DNA from: CAZDDB01 sp963843285
GTDB taxonomy: Bacteria; Acidobacteriota; HRBIN11; JAKEFK01
NCBI GenBank assembly: GCA_963843285.1
Contig: CAWJJO010000005.1
Location: 62,001 to 126,000, forward strand
Length of the DNA stretch: 64,000 bases
Direction: 5' to 3'
This document shows, one piece after another, positions 31,833 to 40,016 of this stretch. The position numbers and the translations under genes are program-made. A model generated the notes under the pieces. It was not told the origin of the DNA, searched no databases, and saw only the letters and a list, made by a program, of their open reading frames with translations. Numbering within the stretch: the stretch's first letter is position 1; the number at the start of each line of letters is the position of its first letter.

Positions 31833-32767
31833 ACAGGCGTCTGGAATTTGGCTTTGATTGCCAGGGCCATGCGAAGTGATGGGATCGCCTCGCGGATACT
31901 GACTCCGGAAGAAGTTTTCCCCTGGGCGGCATCGCGGAAAGCGATTAGTTCCCGTTCCAGCGGATGGTGTTGTTGTTCTGGTTGAAATTCCTGACGGTGA
32001 ATCTCCGGGAATCCGGCATTGCAAAGATCTGGACGCACCGTAAACAACGAAAATGACTGCTCCGCCAGATCCAACGAAAGATAGCAGTAGGGTTGAAACA
32101 AACGCATCTTGCGCATCTTCTGTGCGCTGACCCGCGACGCAGTCAGATTGACCACGCAGTTACCCGGAAATTTTAAACGGGCGTTCGCGATATCCACATT
32201 CCTGGAAACCACGGGCACCCCAACAGCTTCCAGTCCAACCGGCTCTTCTCTTAGGAATAGATACAGCAGATCCAGATCGTGAATCATCAAATCCAAAACA
32301 ACATCTACATCCAGACTGCGCGGGGAGAAAACGCCAAGTCGGTGCACTTCCACGAATAGCGGACGCGTGATTTCCGGAGCTGCCTTCAAAACTGCCGGAT
32401 TAAATCGTTCCGGAAAACCAACTTGCGCGATCTTCCCGGATCGTTCCGACACAGCAGCCAGACGTTCTGCATCTTCGACAGTCGTGGTGACAGGCTTCTC
32501 GATCAGTACGTGCTTCCCTGCTTCGATCAGCTCTGAGGCGATCGCGAAGTGGTCTATCGTGGGGACCGCAACGATGGCGGCGTCAAAAACGGAAAGATGT
32601 TCCTGGTACGATGCAGCAGACGGAATCCGAAATTCTTCGCCAGCGTGCTTTGCTTTGTCCGGGTCCCGATCCACAAGAAGAGTCGCTGCAACTCCTTCGA
32701 TTTGTTTCAGGAACTTGATGTGATGGCGCCCCTGGCTGCCCACCCCGATTACTGCCACTCGTAACAT
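31829..32767 (-). CDS. Gfo/Idh/MocA-family oxidoreductase of the lipid A gene cluster
   Basis: The 312-residue protein has an N-terminal NAD-binding fold (LRVAVIGVGSQGRHHIKFLK) and the catalytic EKPVTTTVED segment near 95-104 typical of the family. Genes of this type often follow lpxA, and in some lineages the related GnnA oxidises UDP-GlcNAc so that an amino group can be added, giving 3-amino lipid A. That function is possible here but no GnnB-type aminotransferase is adjacent. The start at 32767 (MLRVAVIG) is preferred over the TTG-like start in the repeat. It follows lpxA after an inserted heptad-repeat element. Confidence 0.8.
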   Translation of the reverse strand: MLRVAVIGVGSQGRHHIKFLKQIEGVAATLLVDRDPDKAKHAGEEFRIPSAASYQEHLSVFDAAIVAVPTIDHFAIASELIEAGKHVLIEKPVTTTVEDAERLAAVSERSGKIAQVGFPERFNPAVLKAAPEITRPLFVEVHRLGVFSPRSLDVDVVLDLMIHDLDLLYLFLREEPVGLEAVGVPVVSRNVDIANARLKFPGNCVVNLTASRVSAQKMRKMRLFQPYCYLSLDLAEQSFSLFTVRPDLCNAGFPEIHRQEFQPEQQHHPLERELIAFRDAAQGKTSSGVSIREAIPSLRMALAIKAKFQTPV

Positions 32768-32922
32768 AAGAATATCAAATATCAAAAATCAAATATCAAA
32801 TAAACATAACTCCATAAGCAAAAAAATATCCGTGGATGGATCACTTCGAGAGAGCACGGGGGGACAGTGGATCCTTTACTTTTTTTCTTATGTTTATTTG
32901 ATTTTTGATATTTGATTTGATT
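32768..32922. mobile_element. Heptad inverted-repeat element without a gene (element B)
   Basis: The left arm 32773-32807 consists of TATCAAA, TATCAAA, AATCAAA, TATCAAA, TAAACAT; the right arm 32890-32922 is its inverted counterpart. The 82-nt core has no open frame. The inner flank next to the left arm (AATAAACATAACTCCATAAG then CAAAAAAAT) is similar to element A at 12740-12769. It fills the whole gap between the lpxA stop (32923-32925) and the ATG of the oxidoreductase. Confidence 0.7.
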
Positions 32923-33705
32923 TTACTTGATGATGCCGCGAGAAGAAGTTCGGATAAAATCGATCAGATACGTGATTTCCTCGATTTGGGGAAACTCCTT
33001 TTCCATCGCTTCCAGTGCCTGATGTGTATTGAGCTTCGACTGCAGAAGCAGTCGAAATGCATGTTTGATGGTGCGGAGTTTCTCCGCATCAAAGCCTTTT
33101 CTGCGCAAACCAACGGCATTCATCCCGTAACAGTGGGCCCGATTTCCAACCGTCTTCGAATAAGGAAGAACATCCTTTGTGATGACAGAGTAGCCGCCGA
33201 TAAAGCCATATTGCCCCACCCGACAAAACTGATGGATTCCGGAAAATGCTCCGATCAAAGAATGATCTTCCAGGGTCACATGTCCAGCGAGTGTGGCGGC
33301 ATTCGCCATGATGATGGAATTGCCGATGCGGCAATCATGAGCCACATGAGTATAGGCCATAAAAAAGTTATTGTTTCCAACGATCGTACGGCCTCCACCA
33401 CCTTCCGTGCCGCGATGAAACGTAACAAATTCACGAAAGACGTTATGATCACCGACAATCAGCTCGCTCCGCTCGCCATGGAATTTCAGATCCTGAGGAA
33501 CCTGTCCAATCGATGAAAAAGAAAATAGCTTGCAATTTTTTCCGATCGTCGTGGGCCCATCGATCACAACATGCGACGCGATTTCTGTACTCCTTCCGAT
33601 CCGGACTCCTGCGCCGATGACGCAATAGGGTCCGATTCTTACATCTTCCGCGATATCTGCGTCGGGATGGATGACGGCAGTAGAATGAACCGCCGGGATG
33701 CTCAC
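32923..33705 (-). CDS. lpxA: Acyl-[ACP]--UDP-N-acetylglucosamine O-acyltransferase
   Basis: LpxA starts lipid A synthesis by moving a hydroxyacyl chain to the 3-OH of UDP-GlcNAc. The 260-residue protein is a left-handed parallel beta-helix with hexapeptide repeats over about 5-195, containing FREFVTFHRGTEGGGGRT and the catalytic-His region NNFFMAYTHVAHDCRIGNS. The C-terminal helical domain (GMNAVGLRRKGFDAEKLRTI) is complete. The start is GTG at 33705, overlapping the fabZ stop by 4 nt. It lies in the order fabZ-lpxA-Gfo/Idh. Confidence 0.95.
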   Translation of the reverse strand: MSIPAVHSTAVIHPDADIAEDVRIGPYCVIGAGVRIGRSTEIASHVVIDGPTTIGKNCKLFSFSSIGQVPQDLKFHGERSELIVGDHNVFREFVTFHRGTEGGGGRTIVGNNNFFMAYTHVAHDCRIGNSIIMANAATLAGHVTLEDHSLIGAFSGIHQFCRVGQYGFIGGYSVITKDVLPYSKTVGNRAHCYGMNAVGLRRKGFDAEKLRTIKHAFRLLLQSKLNTHQALEAMEKEFPQIEEITYLIDFIRTSSRGIIK

Positions 33706-34145
33706 GATTCCTGCACAACAATCGAGGTTAAAAATTCTGCCTCCGCAACCAGCGTTTCATTGACATAAGCTTCTCCGCGCATCTTGCAGATCTTGAACTT
33801 GTAGCGTAAAACATCCACAACAATCCGCAATTGATCACCGGGAATTACCGTTTTTCGGAATTTCGCGTTATCAATTCCCACAAGGTATACGAGCCCCTTC
33901 TCTCTAAGCTCGTGTTCCTGAAGAAGGAGAACTCCACCCAGCTGAGCCATCGCCTCAACAATCAAGACGCCGGGCATGATGGGGCGGCCCGGAAAGTGCC
34001 CCTGGAAAAAGGGTTCATTGAATGTGACGTTTTTGATCCCGATAATTCGTTTCTCTTTCTCGTAGTCCAGAATTCGATCTACAAGAAGAAACGGATAGCG
34101 ATGAGGCAAAGCCTTCAGGATCGCATCAATTTCAAGAGAGGGCAT
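33702..34145 (-). CDS. fabZ: 3-hydroxyacyl-[ACP] dehydratase FabZ
   Basis: FabZ removes water from 3-hydroxyacyl-ACP in fatty-acid elongation. The 147-residue hot-dog protein shows ILKALPHRYPFLLVDRIL near 7-24, the catalytic GHFPGRPIMPGVLIVEAMAQ near 50-69 with His and Glu, and GIDNAKFRKTVIPGDQL. The ATG at 34145 (MPSLEIDAIL) gives the normal FabZ start; the frame from 34169 adds eight unlikely residues. It is translationally coupled with lpxA by a GTGA overlap. Confidence 0.93.
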   Translation of the reverse strand: MPSLEIDAILKALPHRYPFLLVDRILDYEKEKRIIGIKNVTFNEPFFQGHFPGRPIMPGVLIVEAMAQLGGVLLLQEHELREKGLVYLVGIDNAKFRKTVIPGDQLRIVVDVLRYKFKICKMRGEAYVNETLVAEAEFLTSIVVQES

Positions 34146-34206
34146 GACTCGCTCGCCTTCTGTGCCCACCGAAAAAACCCGGCAGGCAGGTGTTCAACGG
34201 GATTGT

Positions 34207-34734
34207 CTACTGCTTTGGCGCCGGAGGAGCCGCAGCACCCTGTGCGTTAAAGAGTCGAATGACTTCATCCGTGATATCGATCTTGGAGTTAAAGTAGATC
34301 AACTGGTCCCGGCTCAAAATGATAGAATATCCTTTTTCTGCGCCAAGCTTCTGAATGATCGGCAACACTTTATCTTCGATGCCCTTGATCGCAGTCTGAA
34401 GTCTATTCTGAATCTCGTTTTCCGAGTCCTCACGAAAACGTCTCAGGTCTGTGATCGACTTGGTGATGTCACTGGTTAACTTTTCCCGTGCATCCGCGCT
34501 CAGGATATCCTTCTGTTTGTCCAGCTTATCTTGCATTGTAGTAATGCTTTGCTGCCTCGAATCGATTTCCTGCTGCTTTTTGTCCTTGACAGTTTTGATA
34601 TCGGCAAGTGCCTTTTTGCCCATCTCGGAATTCTGCACTACCTTCTGCGCATCGATTACCGCAATTACGGGCGCCTGTTGCGCGAAAAGCGGCATTGCAC
34701 ACAGGATGAGTATGGGAACGATAAGACGTTTCAT
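34207..34734 (-). CDS. skp: Periplasmic chaperone Skp/OmpH family
   Basis: Skp holds unfolded outer-membrane proteins in the periplasm for delivery to the BAM complex. The 175-residue protein has a signal peptide (MKRLIVPILILCAMPLFA, cleavage near 18), the strand IAVIDAQKVVQNSEMGKKAL, long coiled-coil arms (about 40-125) and the closing strand KGYSIILSRDQLIYFNSKID. GGAGAAGG precedes the ATG at 34734. It follows bamA on the same strand, the usual order, with an AGATTT-type repeat between them. Confidence 0.88.
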   Translation of the reverse strand: MKRLIVPILILCAMPLFAQQAPVIAVIDAQKVVQNSEMGKKALADIKTVKDKKQQEIDSRQQSITTMQDKLDKQKDILSADAREKLTSDITKSITDLRRFREDSENEIQNRLQTAIKGIEDKVLPIIQKLGAEKGYSIILSRDQLIYFNSKIDITDEVIRLFNAQGAAAPPAPKQ

Positions 34735-34759
34735 AGAATAACCTTCTCCGTATTTTTGT

Positions 34760-34814
34760 TTTTAGATTTAAGATTTCAGATTTTAGACCTAAAATCTGCA
34801 ATCTGCAATCTAGA
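34760..34814. repeat. AGATTT heptad palindrome between bamA and skp
   Basis: The left half 34760-34789 contains TTAGATT, AAGATTT, CAGATTTT units and the right half 34790-34814 contains AAATCTGC, AATCTGC, AATCTAG; read on the minus strand this is 7-nt units AGATTGC, AGATTGC, AGATTTT and then the inverse. It is a different sequence from the TATCAAA elements but has the same heptad phasing and lies in the same kind of stop-to-start gap. Confidence 0.65.
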
Positions 34815-34844
34815 AGGCCCCCGGGAGATCCGCGCTACATCATA

Positions 34845-37235
34845 TCAGAAGGTCGTCCCCACCGAAAACCGGAAAACGGTCCGTTTCGGACGGAGGCTCT
34901 CGCTCGTCAGTGTGAGAAGGTCCCCACGGTTGAAGTTGAAGGCGTAGATGAAGCGGAATGGGGTGCTGAGAAAGGGGGCGACCATTCGAAGCTCCAGCCC
35001 TGTGCTCCCGCGCATGTCGGTAAAATCGATTCCATCACCCTGCGTAAAAGCGTTTCCGTAATCGAGAAAACCCGCTATTTTTAGGGGACCTGCAAGCGGG
35101 ATTACATATTCCGCATTGAGCTGAAAGAATTTATTTCCGCCCGCATTGAAACGCGAAATACTCTTCGCGCCTGTTGTGATATCAACCACTTCGGTTTCTT
35201 CCACTGGACCGACACTGCGAAGCTCGTACCCCCGGATGCTGTACTCGCCGCCCAGGAAATAACGTTCCACGAACGGGAGTTCCTGCCCGGAAAAGCCGGC
35301 ACCGTATCCCATCTCGATATTAAATGCAGTGTACTGGCGTCGCGCCAATCCCGGCAGGTATTTTGTATAGGTAAAGGTTGGCTTGTAATAGTTCAGGTCT
35401 CCGCCCAGAAATCCGCCGACAAATTGTGTGCCTGCGATGAAACGCGATCCGCGGGATGGATCCATGGGATTGTTGATGGTGCTGCGAATAATCTGTGGGA
35501 TGAACCTGCTTTCTGAATGGTCATTCTGCTGCAGGTCAAAACCGGGAAACAGATTCGGATCCACCGGTACGACAGTTCCTGTCCTGTTGGTGACGTCCAC
35601 GATCTGATATCCATAGGCCAGTGAAGCTTTCACTTCACCAAAAAGCGGAAACCCCACAGATACTGTTGCGCCTGTGCGGTCAGTCAACAATGTGAAAAAA
35701 TCCTGCCGTGACCTGTACACGCTGAAACCAAGCGAAAGTCTGCGGTCCATGAAATAAGGTTCGAGAATATCAAACGCGTAATTCTTGCTCCTCGATCCGG
35801 ATTGAATTTGGACGGTAAAGATTTTGCCGCTGCCAAACAAGTTCTTCGTGGAAAAGACCAAATCTCCAAAAAATCCTTCGAGCTGGCTGTATCCGCCGCC
35901 AAGCCGGATTTCATTTCGTTTGTTCTCTTTTACATCGACCGAAATATCAGCCATGTTCTTTTCTTCGGCGACAGGCGTAATATTCGGTTTCAAATCATCA
36001 AAAAATCCGAGACGGTAGATGCGGTCCATGCTGTCTTTGAACCTGTTCACCCGAAGAAGCTCTCCTTCCTGCAAAAGCATTTCCCGGCGGACCACTTTGT
36101 CTCGTGTATAGTTGTTGCCGGTAAACTCGATCCTGCGAACGAAATATTCGCCGTTTTCTTCTACTTCTACGGTCAAATTGATGATCTTTTCTTCATCTTT
36201 TGGATCGAATACGGGACCGAGCGACGCGTAAATATAGCCCTGATTTCCGTACAGGTTCTGGATTTCTTCGAGCCCTTTCTTCAGGAGGCTGCGATTGAAG
36301 ATCTTTCCTTTCTGCAACGGGATATAGGGAAGCAACTTCGTGGCCGGAAATACTGTATTTCCGGAAAACGTGACTTCACCGGTTGTATATTGATTCCCTT
36401 CTTTGACTGGAATTGTGATTTTCATTCGCTTCTTATTTTCCAGCAGCTGAATCTCCGGTTCATCAATGCGCGCGTTGATATAGCCGCGATCGTAATAGAT
36501 GTCGCGGATCCGATCCATGTCTTTTTCGAATTTTTCTTTTTCAAAATCATCTTTCTTGGAGATCCAGGAAAACATCCAATGAGTCTTGGTATCCTTCATC
36601 GTCTTGCGAAGTTTTCCATCATCAAAGACGGTGTTCCCTTCAAATTGGATGTCGCCAATCTTCACATTGGGACCTTCATCCACAACAAAAGTGAGTTTTA
36701 CACTTGAATCACCAATGGGCTCGGTCTTATATTCGGCAGAACCAAATTGAAGCCCTTTTTCGACCATCAGTTTTTCAACGGCATTGGTTACCCGCCGGGC
36801 CGCGAATGGATCAAACGGCTGATCAATCCGGAGACTGATTCCCGTGTCTTTCAGTTTCGTCTCAATATCGCTGGTGCTGACTTTCTTATTCCCTGTATAT
36901 TCAATCGATTTCAGAAGGGGCCTTTCCGTAACCCGGTAAATCACATCAATTCCGCCCGGCACTTTTTCAATATCAATCTTCAAGTCATCGAGAAAACCGG
37001 TTTGCCAGAGCCGACGGAAGTCGTCCCGCAGAATGCCGTCGTCGTATACGGAGCCCGGCTTGGCGGAAATATAATAAAGGTAGGTTTCTGTTGCGATGCG
37101 CTTATTGCCTTCCACACGGACGGAAGCGATTACATTTTCTTCCGTATTTTCCGTCGTATTATCCTGTGCCGAAAGAGCACCGGCAATAAAGAGGGCGCAA
37201 AACAGCACCAGGATTGCCAGCTTCCTTGATTTCAT
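34845..37235 (-). CDS. bamA: Outer-membrane protein assembly factor BamA
   Basis: BamA is the essential Omp85 pore that folds beta-barrel proteins into the outer membrane. The 796-residue protein has a signal peptide (MKSRKLAILVLFCALFIAGA LSA), five POTRA domains over about 30-370 (each with the V-VEGNKRI/ IEYTGNKKVS type start) and a 16-strand barrel from about 390. The barrel holds the VERYFLGGEYSIRGYELRSV segment, whose RGY lies in loop 6, and it ends FRFSVGTTF. Length and domain order are normal. It heads the bamA-skp-fabZ-lpxA cluster. Confidence 0.95.
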   Translation of the reverse strand: MKSRKLAILVLFCALFIAGALSAQDNTTENTEENVIASVRVEGNKRIATETYLYYISAKPGSVYDDGILRDDFRRLWQTGFLDDLKIDIEKVPGGIDVIYRVTERPLLKSIEYTGNKKVSTSDIETKLKDTGISLRIDQPFDPFAARRVTNAVEKLMVEKGLQFGSAEYKTEPIGDSSVKLTFVVDEGPNVKIGDIQFEGNTVFDDGKLRKTMKDTKTHWMFSWISKKDDFEKEKFEKDMDRIRDIYYDRGYINARIDEPEIQLLENKKRMKITIPVKEGNQYTTGEVTFSGNTVFPATKLLPYIPLQKGKIFNRSLLKKGLEEIQNLYGNQGYIYASLGPVFDPKDEEKIINLTVEVEENGEYFVRRIEFTGNNYTRDKVVRREMLLQEGELLRVNRFKDSMDRIYRLGFFDDLKPNITPVAEEKNMADISVDVKENKRNEIRLGGGYSQLEGFFGDLVFSTKNLFGSGKIFTVQIQSGSRSKNYAFDILEPYFMDRRLSLGFSVYRSRQDFFTLLTDRTGATVSVGFPLFGEVKASLAYGYQIVDVTNRTGTVVPVDPNLFPGFDLQQNDHSESRFIPQIIRSTINNPMDPSRGSRFIAGTQFVGGFLGGDLNYYKPTFTYTKYLPGLARRQYTAFNIEMGYGAGFSGQELPFVERYFLGGEYSIRGYELRSVGPVEETEVVDITTGAKSISRFNAGGNKFFQLNAEYVIPLAGPLKIAGFLDYGNAFTQGDGIDFTDMRGSTGLELRMVAPFLSTPFRFIYAFNFNRGDLLTLTSESLRPKRTVFRFSVGTTF

Positions 37236-37289
37236 GGTTTGAAAAGTCCTAATTGTAAGAGAAATCGCATCTGGAGGCCAGTGAGGGGC

Positions 37290-39698
37290 CTAGGACTCGC
37301 TGAAGACGAGCTGCTCGTCCTGCATGTCCACCTCGATTTGCTTCGTGTTCTTCTGTCCATGGTTTCGGATCAGCAAATCCGCAATCGGGTCCTCGACATA
37401 GCGCTGGATGGCGCGGCGAAGGGGCCTGGCCCCATACCGCTTGTCTTTACAGGCGCGTTCCAAAAGCCAGCGTTTGGCCGCATCAGACAACTGGATACGG
37501 GGTCTTTCTGTTTTCTGGTCCGCGTTGATCTGATCTACCATCATGCCGACAATCAATAGTAGATCCTCATCCGCAAGCGAACGGAACACGATGATTTCAT
37601 CCAGGCGATTGATAAATTCCGGATTGAATGTTTTTCTTACTTCCTGGAGCACTTCTTCCCGGATATCTTCGTATTCTTTGATCGCATCGGGCGTGCGGAA
37701 TCCCATCTTACCCCGTTTTTCGATCATCCTGGCGCCGATGTTGGAAGTCATAATCACGATCGTATTCTTGAAGTCGATGTGATTTCCATAGGAGTCCGTT
37801 AGATGTCCGTCTTCCAGCACCTGCAACAAAATGTTGAAAATGCTGAAGTGCGCCTTCTCGATCTCATCCAGCAGGACGATCGAATACGGACTTCGCTTTA
37901 CCAGTTCCGTCAGCTGCCCGCCATCTTCGTACCCGACATATCCTGGAGGAGATCCAATCAGCTTGGATACGGAATGCTTCTCCATAAATTCAGACATGTC
38001 AAAGCGGATTAAAGCCTTTTCACTGCCAAACAAATGTCTGGCTAGTGAGCGTGCAAGCTCGGTCTTCCCCACCCCGGTCGGTCCCAGAAGAAGGAAGGAG
38101 CCGATCGGTTTGCTCGGATTCTTCAATCCGATTCGCGATCGGCGGATTGCCCGCGCAACCGCTTCAATTGCAGGATCCTGCGCAATAATCCATTTACGTA
38201 ACTCGTTTTCAATGGACAGAAGTTTTTCTGATTCTTCCTCATTTAAGGTGCTCAGGGGAATTCCGGTCCATTTGGCGATTACTTCATTGATATTTTCCTT
38301 TGTAACAGGATCCCGCGACTTGGTTGGAGAACTCGTAAGTTTCTCCTTGACCATCAGAAGATTCTCGCGCTGGAGCATTTCTTCATCTCGATAGAAAGCA
38401 GCTTTTTCAAATTCCTTCTTGTGAATCGCAGTTTCCATTCGGTCCACAATGGTCTTGATCTTTTTCTTGATATCCGTCAGCTCGCTTGTTTGCGGAGAAG
38501 ATTTCAGTTTCACACGCGAACCGGCTTCATCCATGAGATCAATCGCCTTGTCGGGCAAAAACCTCTCGGTCAAATAGCGTGAGGAAAGAAAGACGGAAGC
38601 GCGAATCGCTTCATCTGTATATTTCACATTGTGAAAGTTCTCGTAGATTTCCTTGAGTCCGGATAAGATCTGGACACTGTCATCTTCTGAAGGCGGCTGG
38701 ATTCTAATCGGCTGGAAACGCCGCTCCAGCGAACGGTCTTTCTCAATATGTTTGCGGAACTCATTCGGCGTGGTAGCCCCGACGCACTGGATCTCCCGCC
38801 GTGAAAGTGCCGGCTTCAAAATGTTTGCTGCATCCAGTGAACCTTCTGCGGAACCCGCTCCAACCAGAGTATGAATTTCATCAATAAAGATGATGATCTC
38901 AGGAGATTCGACAAGCTCCTTCAAAATCGCTTTCATCCGCTCTTCAAACTGACCGCGGTACTTGGTTCCCGCAACGACTAACGAGATATCGAGCGCTAGA
39001 ACGCGCTTGTCGGTCAGATGAAACGGGACATCTCCGTCTACAATTCGTTGCGCCAGGCCTTCCACCAACGCCGTCTTGCCGACTCCCGGTTCGCCGACTA
39101 GCAACGGATTATTTTTTGTGCGGCGGCAAAGGACCTGGATGATACGCCCCATCTCCGGATCACGTCCGATCAGCGGATCCAGATTGTGCCGGGCGGCGGC
39201 ATCGGTTAGATCTCTACAAAATTCGTAGAGAGTGGGAGATTCTTTGACTTTGCCGCTCGCTTTTTCATTCAAGATGTTTGAAATTTCGGATCGGATCACC
39301 GTGAGCTTCATCCCTTTCTGACGAAGGATTTCAGCTGCCACACAATTTTCCAGACGCAAGATCCCGAGGAGGATGTGTTCCGTACCGATGTACTTGTGGT
39401 TTAGATGTTCGGCTTCTTCAGCAGCAAACGTTAGGACTTTGTCTACATCCGGACTGGGAGGAGGCTCAATCGCCGGAGAGATTTTTTCCCGGAGGATAAT
39501 TCTGGCTTCAATTTCTTTGCGAATTTCCTCAAATGTGATTTTACAACGGCTGAAAATCCGGCTGGTGATCCCGTTTCCTTCGCGGATCAGTCCGAGGAGC
39601 AGATGCTCTGTCTCAATCGTGCGGCTGCCCAGTTGAGTTGCTTCATAACGGGCAAATTGAATGACTCTGATCGCCCTTTCTGTATAATGCTCAAACAT
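37290..39698 (-). CDS. clpC: ATP-dependent Clp protease ATP-binding subunit ClpC-type
   Basis: ClpC unfolds proteins and feeds them to ClpP. The 802-residue AAA+ protein has the double Clp N-domain (MFEHYTERAIRVIQFARYEA onward), first Walker A GEPGVGKTALVEGL near 201-214, a UVR motif (KKEFEKAAFYRDEEM) near 430, and second Walker A GPTGVGKTELARSL near 540 with arginine-finger context. The ATG at 39698 gives the standard MFE- start; a GTG at 39704 is also in frame. Its leader is long and can fold over the ribosome-binding site, with a good promoter about 120 nt upstream. No ctsR or mcsAB genes are adjacent, unlike in Firmicutes. Confidence 0.92.
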   Translation of the reverse strand: MFEHYTERAIRVIQFARYEATQLGSRTIETEHLLLGLIREGNGITSRIFSRCKITFEEIRKEIEARIILREKISPAIEPPPSPDVDKVLTFAAEEAEHLNHKYIGTEHILLGILRLENCVAAEILRQKGMKLTVIRSEISNILNEKASGKVKESPTLYEFCRDLTDAAARHNLDPLIGRDPEMGRIIQVLCRRTKNNPLLVGEPGVGKTALVEGLAQRIVDGDVPFHLTDKRVLALDISLVVAGTKYRGQFEERMKAILKELVESPEIIIFIDEIHTLVGAGSAEGSLDAANILKPALSRREIQCVGATTPNEFRKHIEKDRSLERRFQPIRIQPPSEDDSVQILSGLKEIYENFHNVKYTDEAIRASVFLSSRYLTERFLPDKAIDLMDEAGSRVKLKSSPQTSELTDIKKKIKTIVDRMETAIHKKEFEKAAFYRDEEMLQRENLLMVKEKLTSSPTKSRDPVTKENINEVIAKWTGIPLSTLNEEESEKLLSIENELRKWIIAQDPAIEAVARAIRRSRIGLKNPSKPIGSFLLLGPTGVGKTELARSLARHLFGSEKALIRFDMSEFMEKHSVSKLIGSPPGYVGYEDGGQLTELVKRSPYSIVLLDEIEKAHFSIFNILLQVLEDGHLTDSYGNHIDFKNTIVIMTSNIGARMIEKRGKMGFRTPDAIKEYEDIREEVLQEVRKTFNPEFINRLDEIIVFRSLADEDLLLIVGMMVDQINADQKTERPRIQLSDAAKRWLLERACKDKRYGARPLRRAIQRYVEDPIADLLIRNHGQKNTKQIEVDMQDEQLVFSES

Positions 39699-39778
39699 GC
39701 TCACCCTGCAAGGTCAAATCCACTTTCAAGTTTCAAGCCTCTGGAAACGCAGAGACTTGCAACTTGAAAGGTGAGCAC
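39698..39778 (-). promoter_or_regulatory. Structured clpC leader that can pair with its start region
   Basis: In the mRNA, a 15-bp stem (bases 39770-39756 with 39737-39723, one mismatch) has an inner CTCTG/CAGAG helix in its loop. Directly stacked on its 5' side, UGCUCACC (39778-39771) is complementary to GGUGAGCA (39705-39698), which includes part of the Shine-Dalgarno sequence and the A of the ATG. Folding would hide the start. A heat-opened RNA switch is plausible for a heat-shock gene; this is inference from complementarity. Confidence 0.55.
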
Positions 39779-39824
39779 CCCCGAACTTCTCACCGCGCGA
39801 AAATACGCAAGCTCAGGCTATATG

Positions 39825-39853
39825 ATTTTAGCAAAATGATGCATATTTTGCAA
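39825..39853 (-). promoter_or_regulatory. Sigma-70-type promoter of clpC
   Basis: On the minus strand TTGCAA (39853-39848) and TAAAAT (39830-39825) are 17 nt apart, with an extended -10 TGC just before. Transcription would begin near 39818, giving a ~120-nt leader. Confidence 0.65.
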
Positions 39854-39861
39854 TGAAAAAA

Positions 39862-40016
39862 GGGGATTCACCGCAGAGACACAGAGAACGCGGAGGTAGG
39901 ATAATTTAGTACGGAAGCACGGAGTTCATGGTAAGGAATAGATCCCTGTCGAATTCTATTCGTTTCTAAACTCTTTCATTTCTCTGCGTTCTCCGCGTCT
40001 CTGTGGTGAATTCCCT
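39862..40016. repeat. CACAGAG/CGCGGAG inverted repeat reaching into lolD
   Basis: The left arm GGGGATTCACCGCAGAGACA then CAGAGAACGCGGAG (39863-39896) pairs with the right arm at 39980-40016. A further CACGGAG arm lies inside. The right arm is translated as the last residues of LolD. Confidence 0.75.

Noticed and set aside
35802..36707. 301-codon plus-strand frame opposite bamA
   Set aside because: Antisense shadow; the bamA frame has five POTRA domains and a complete barrel.
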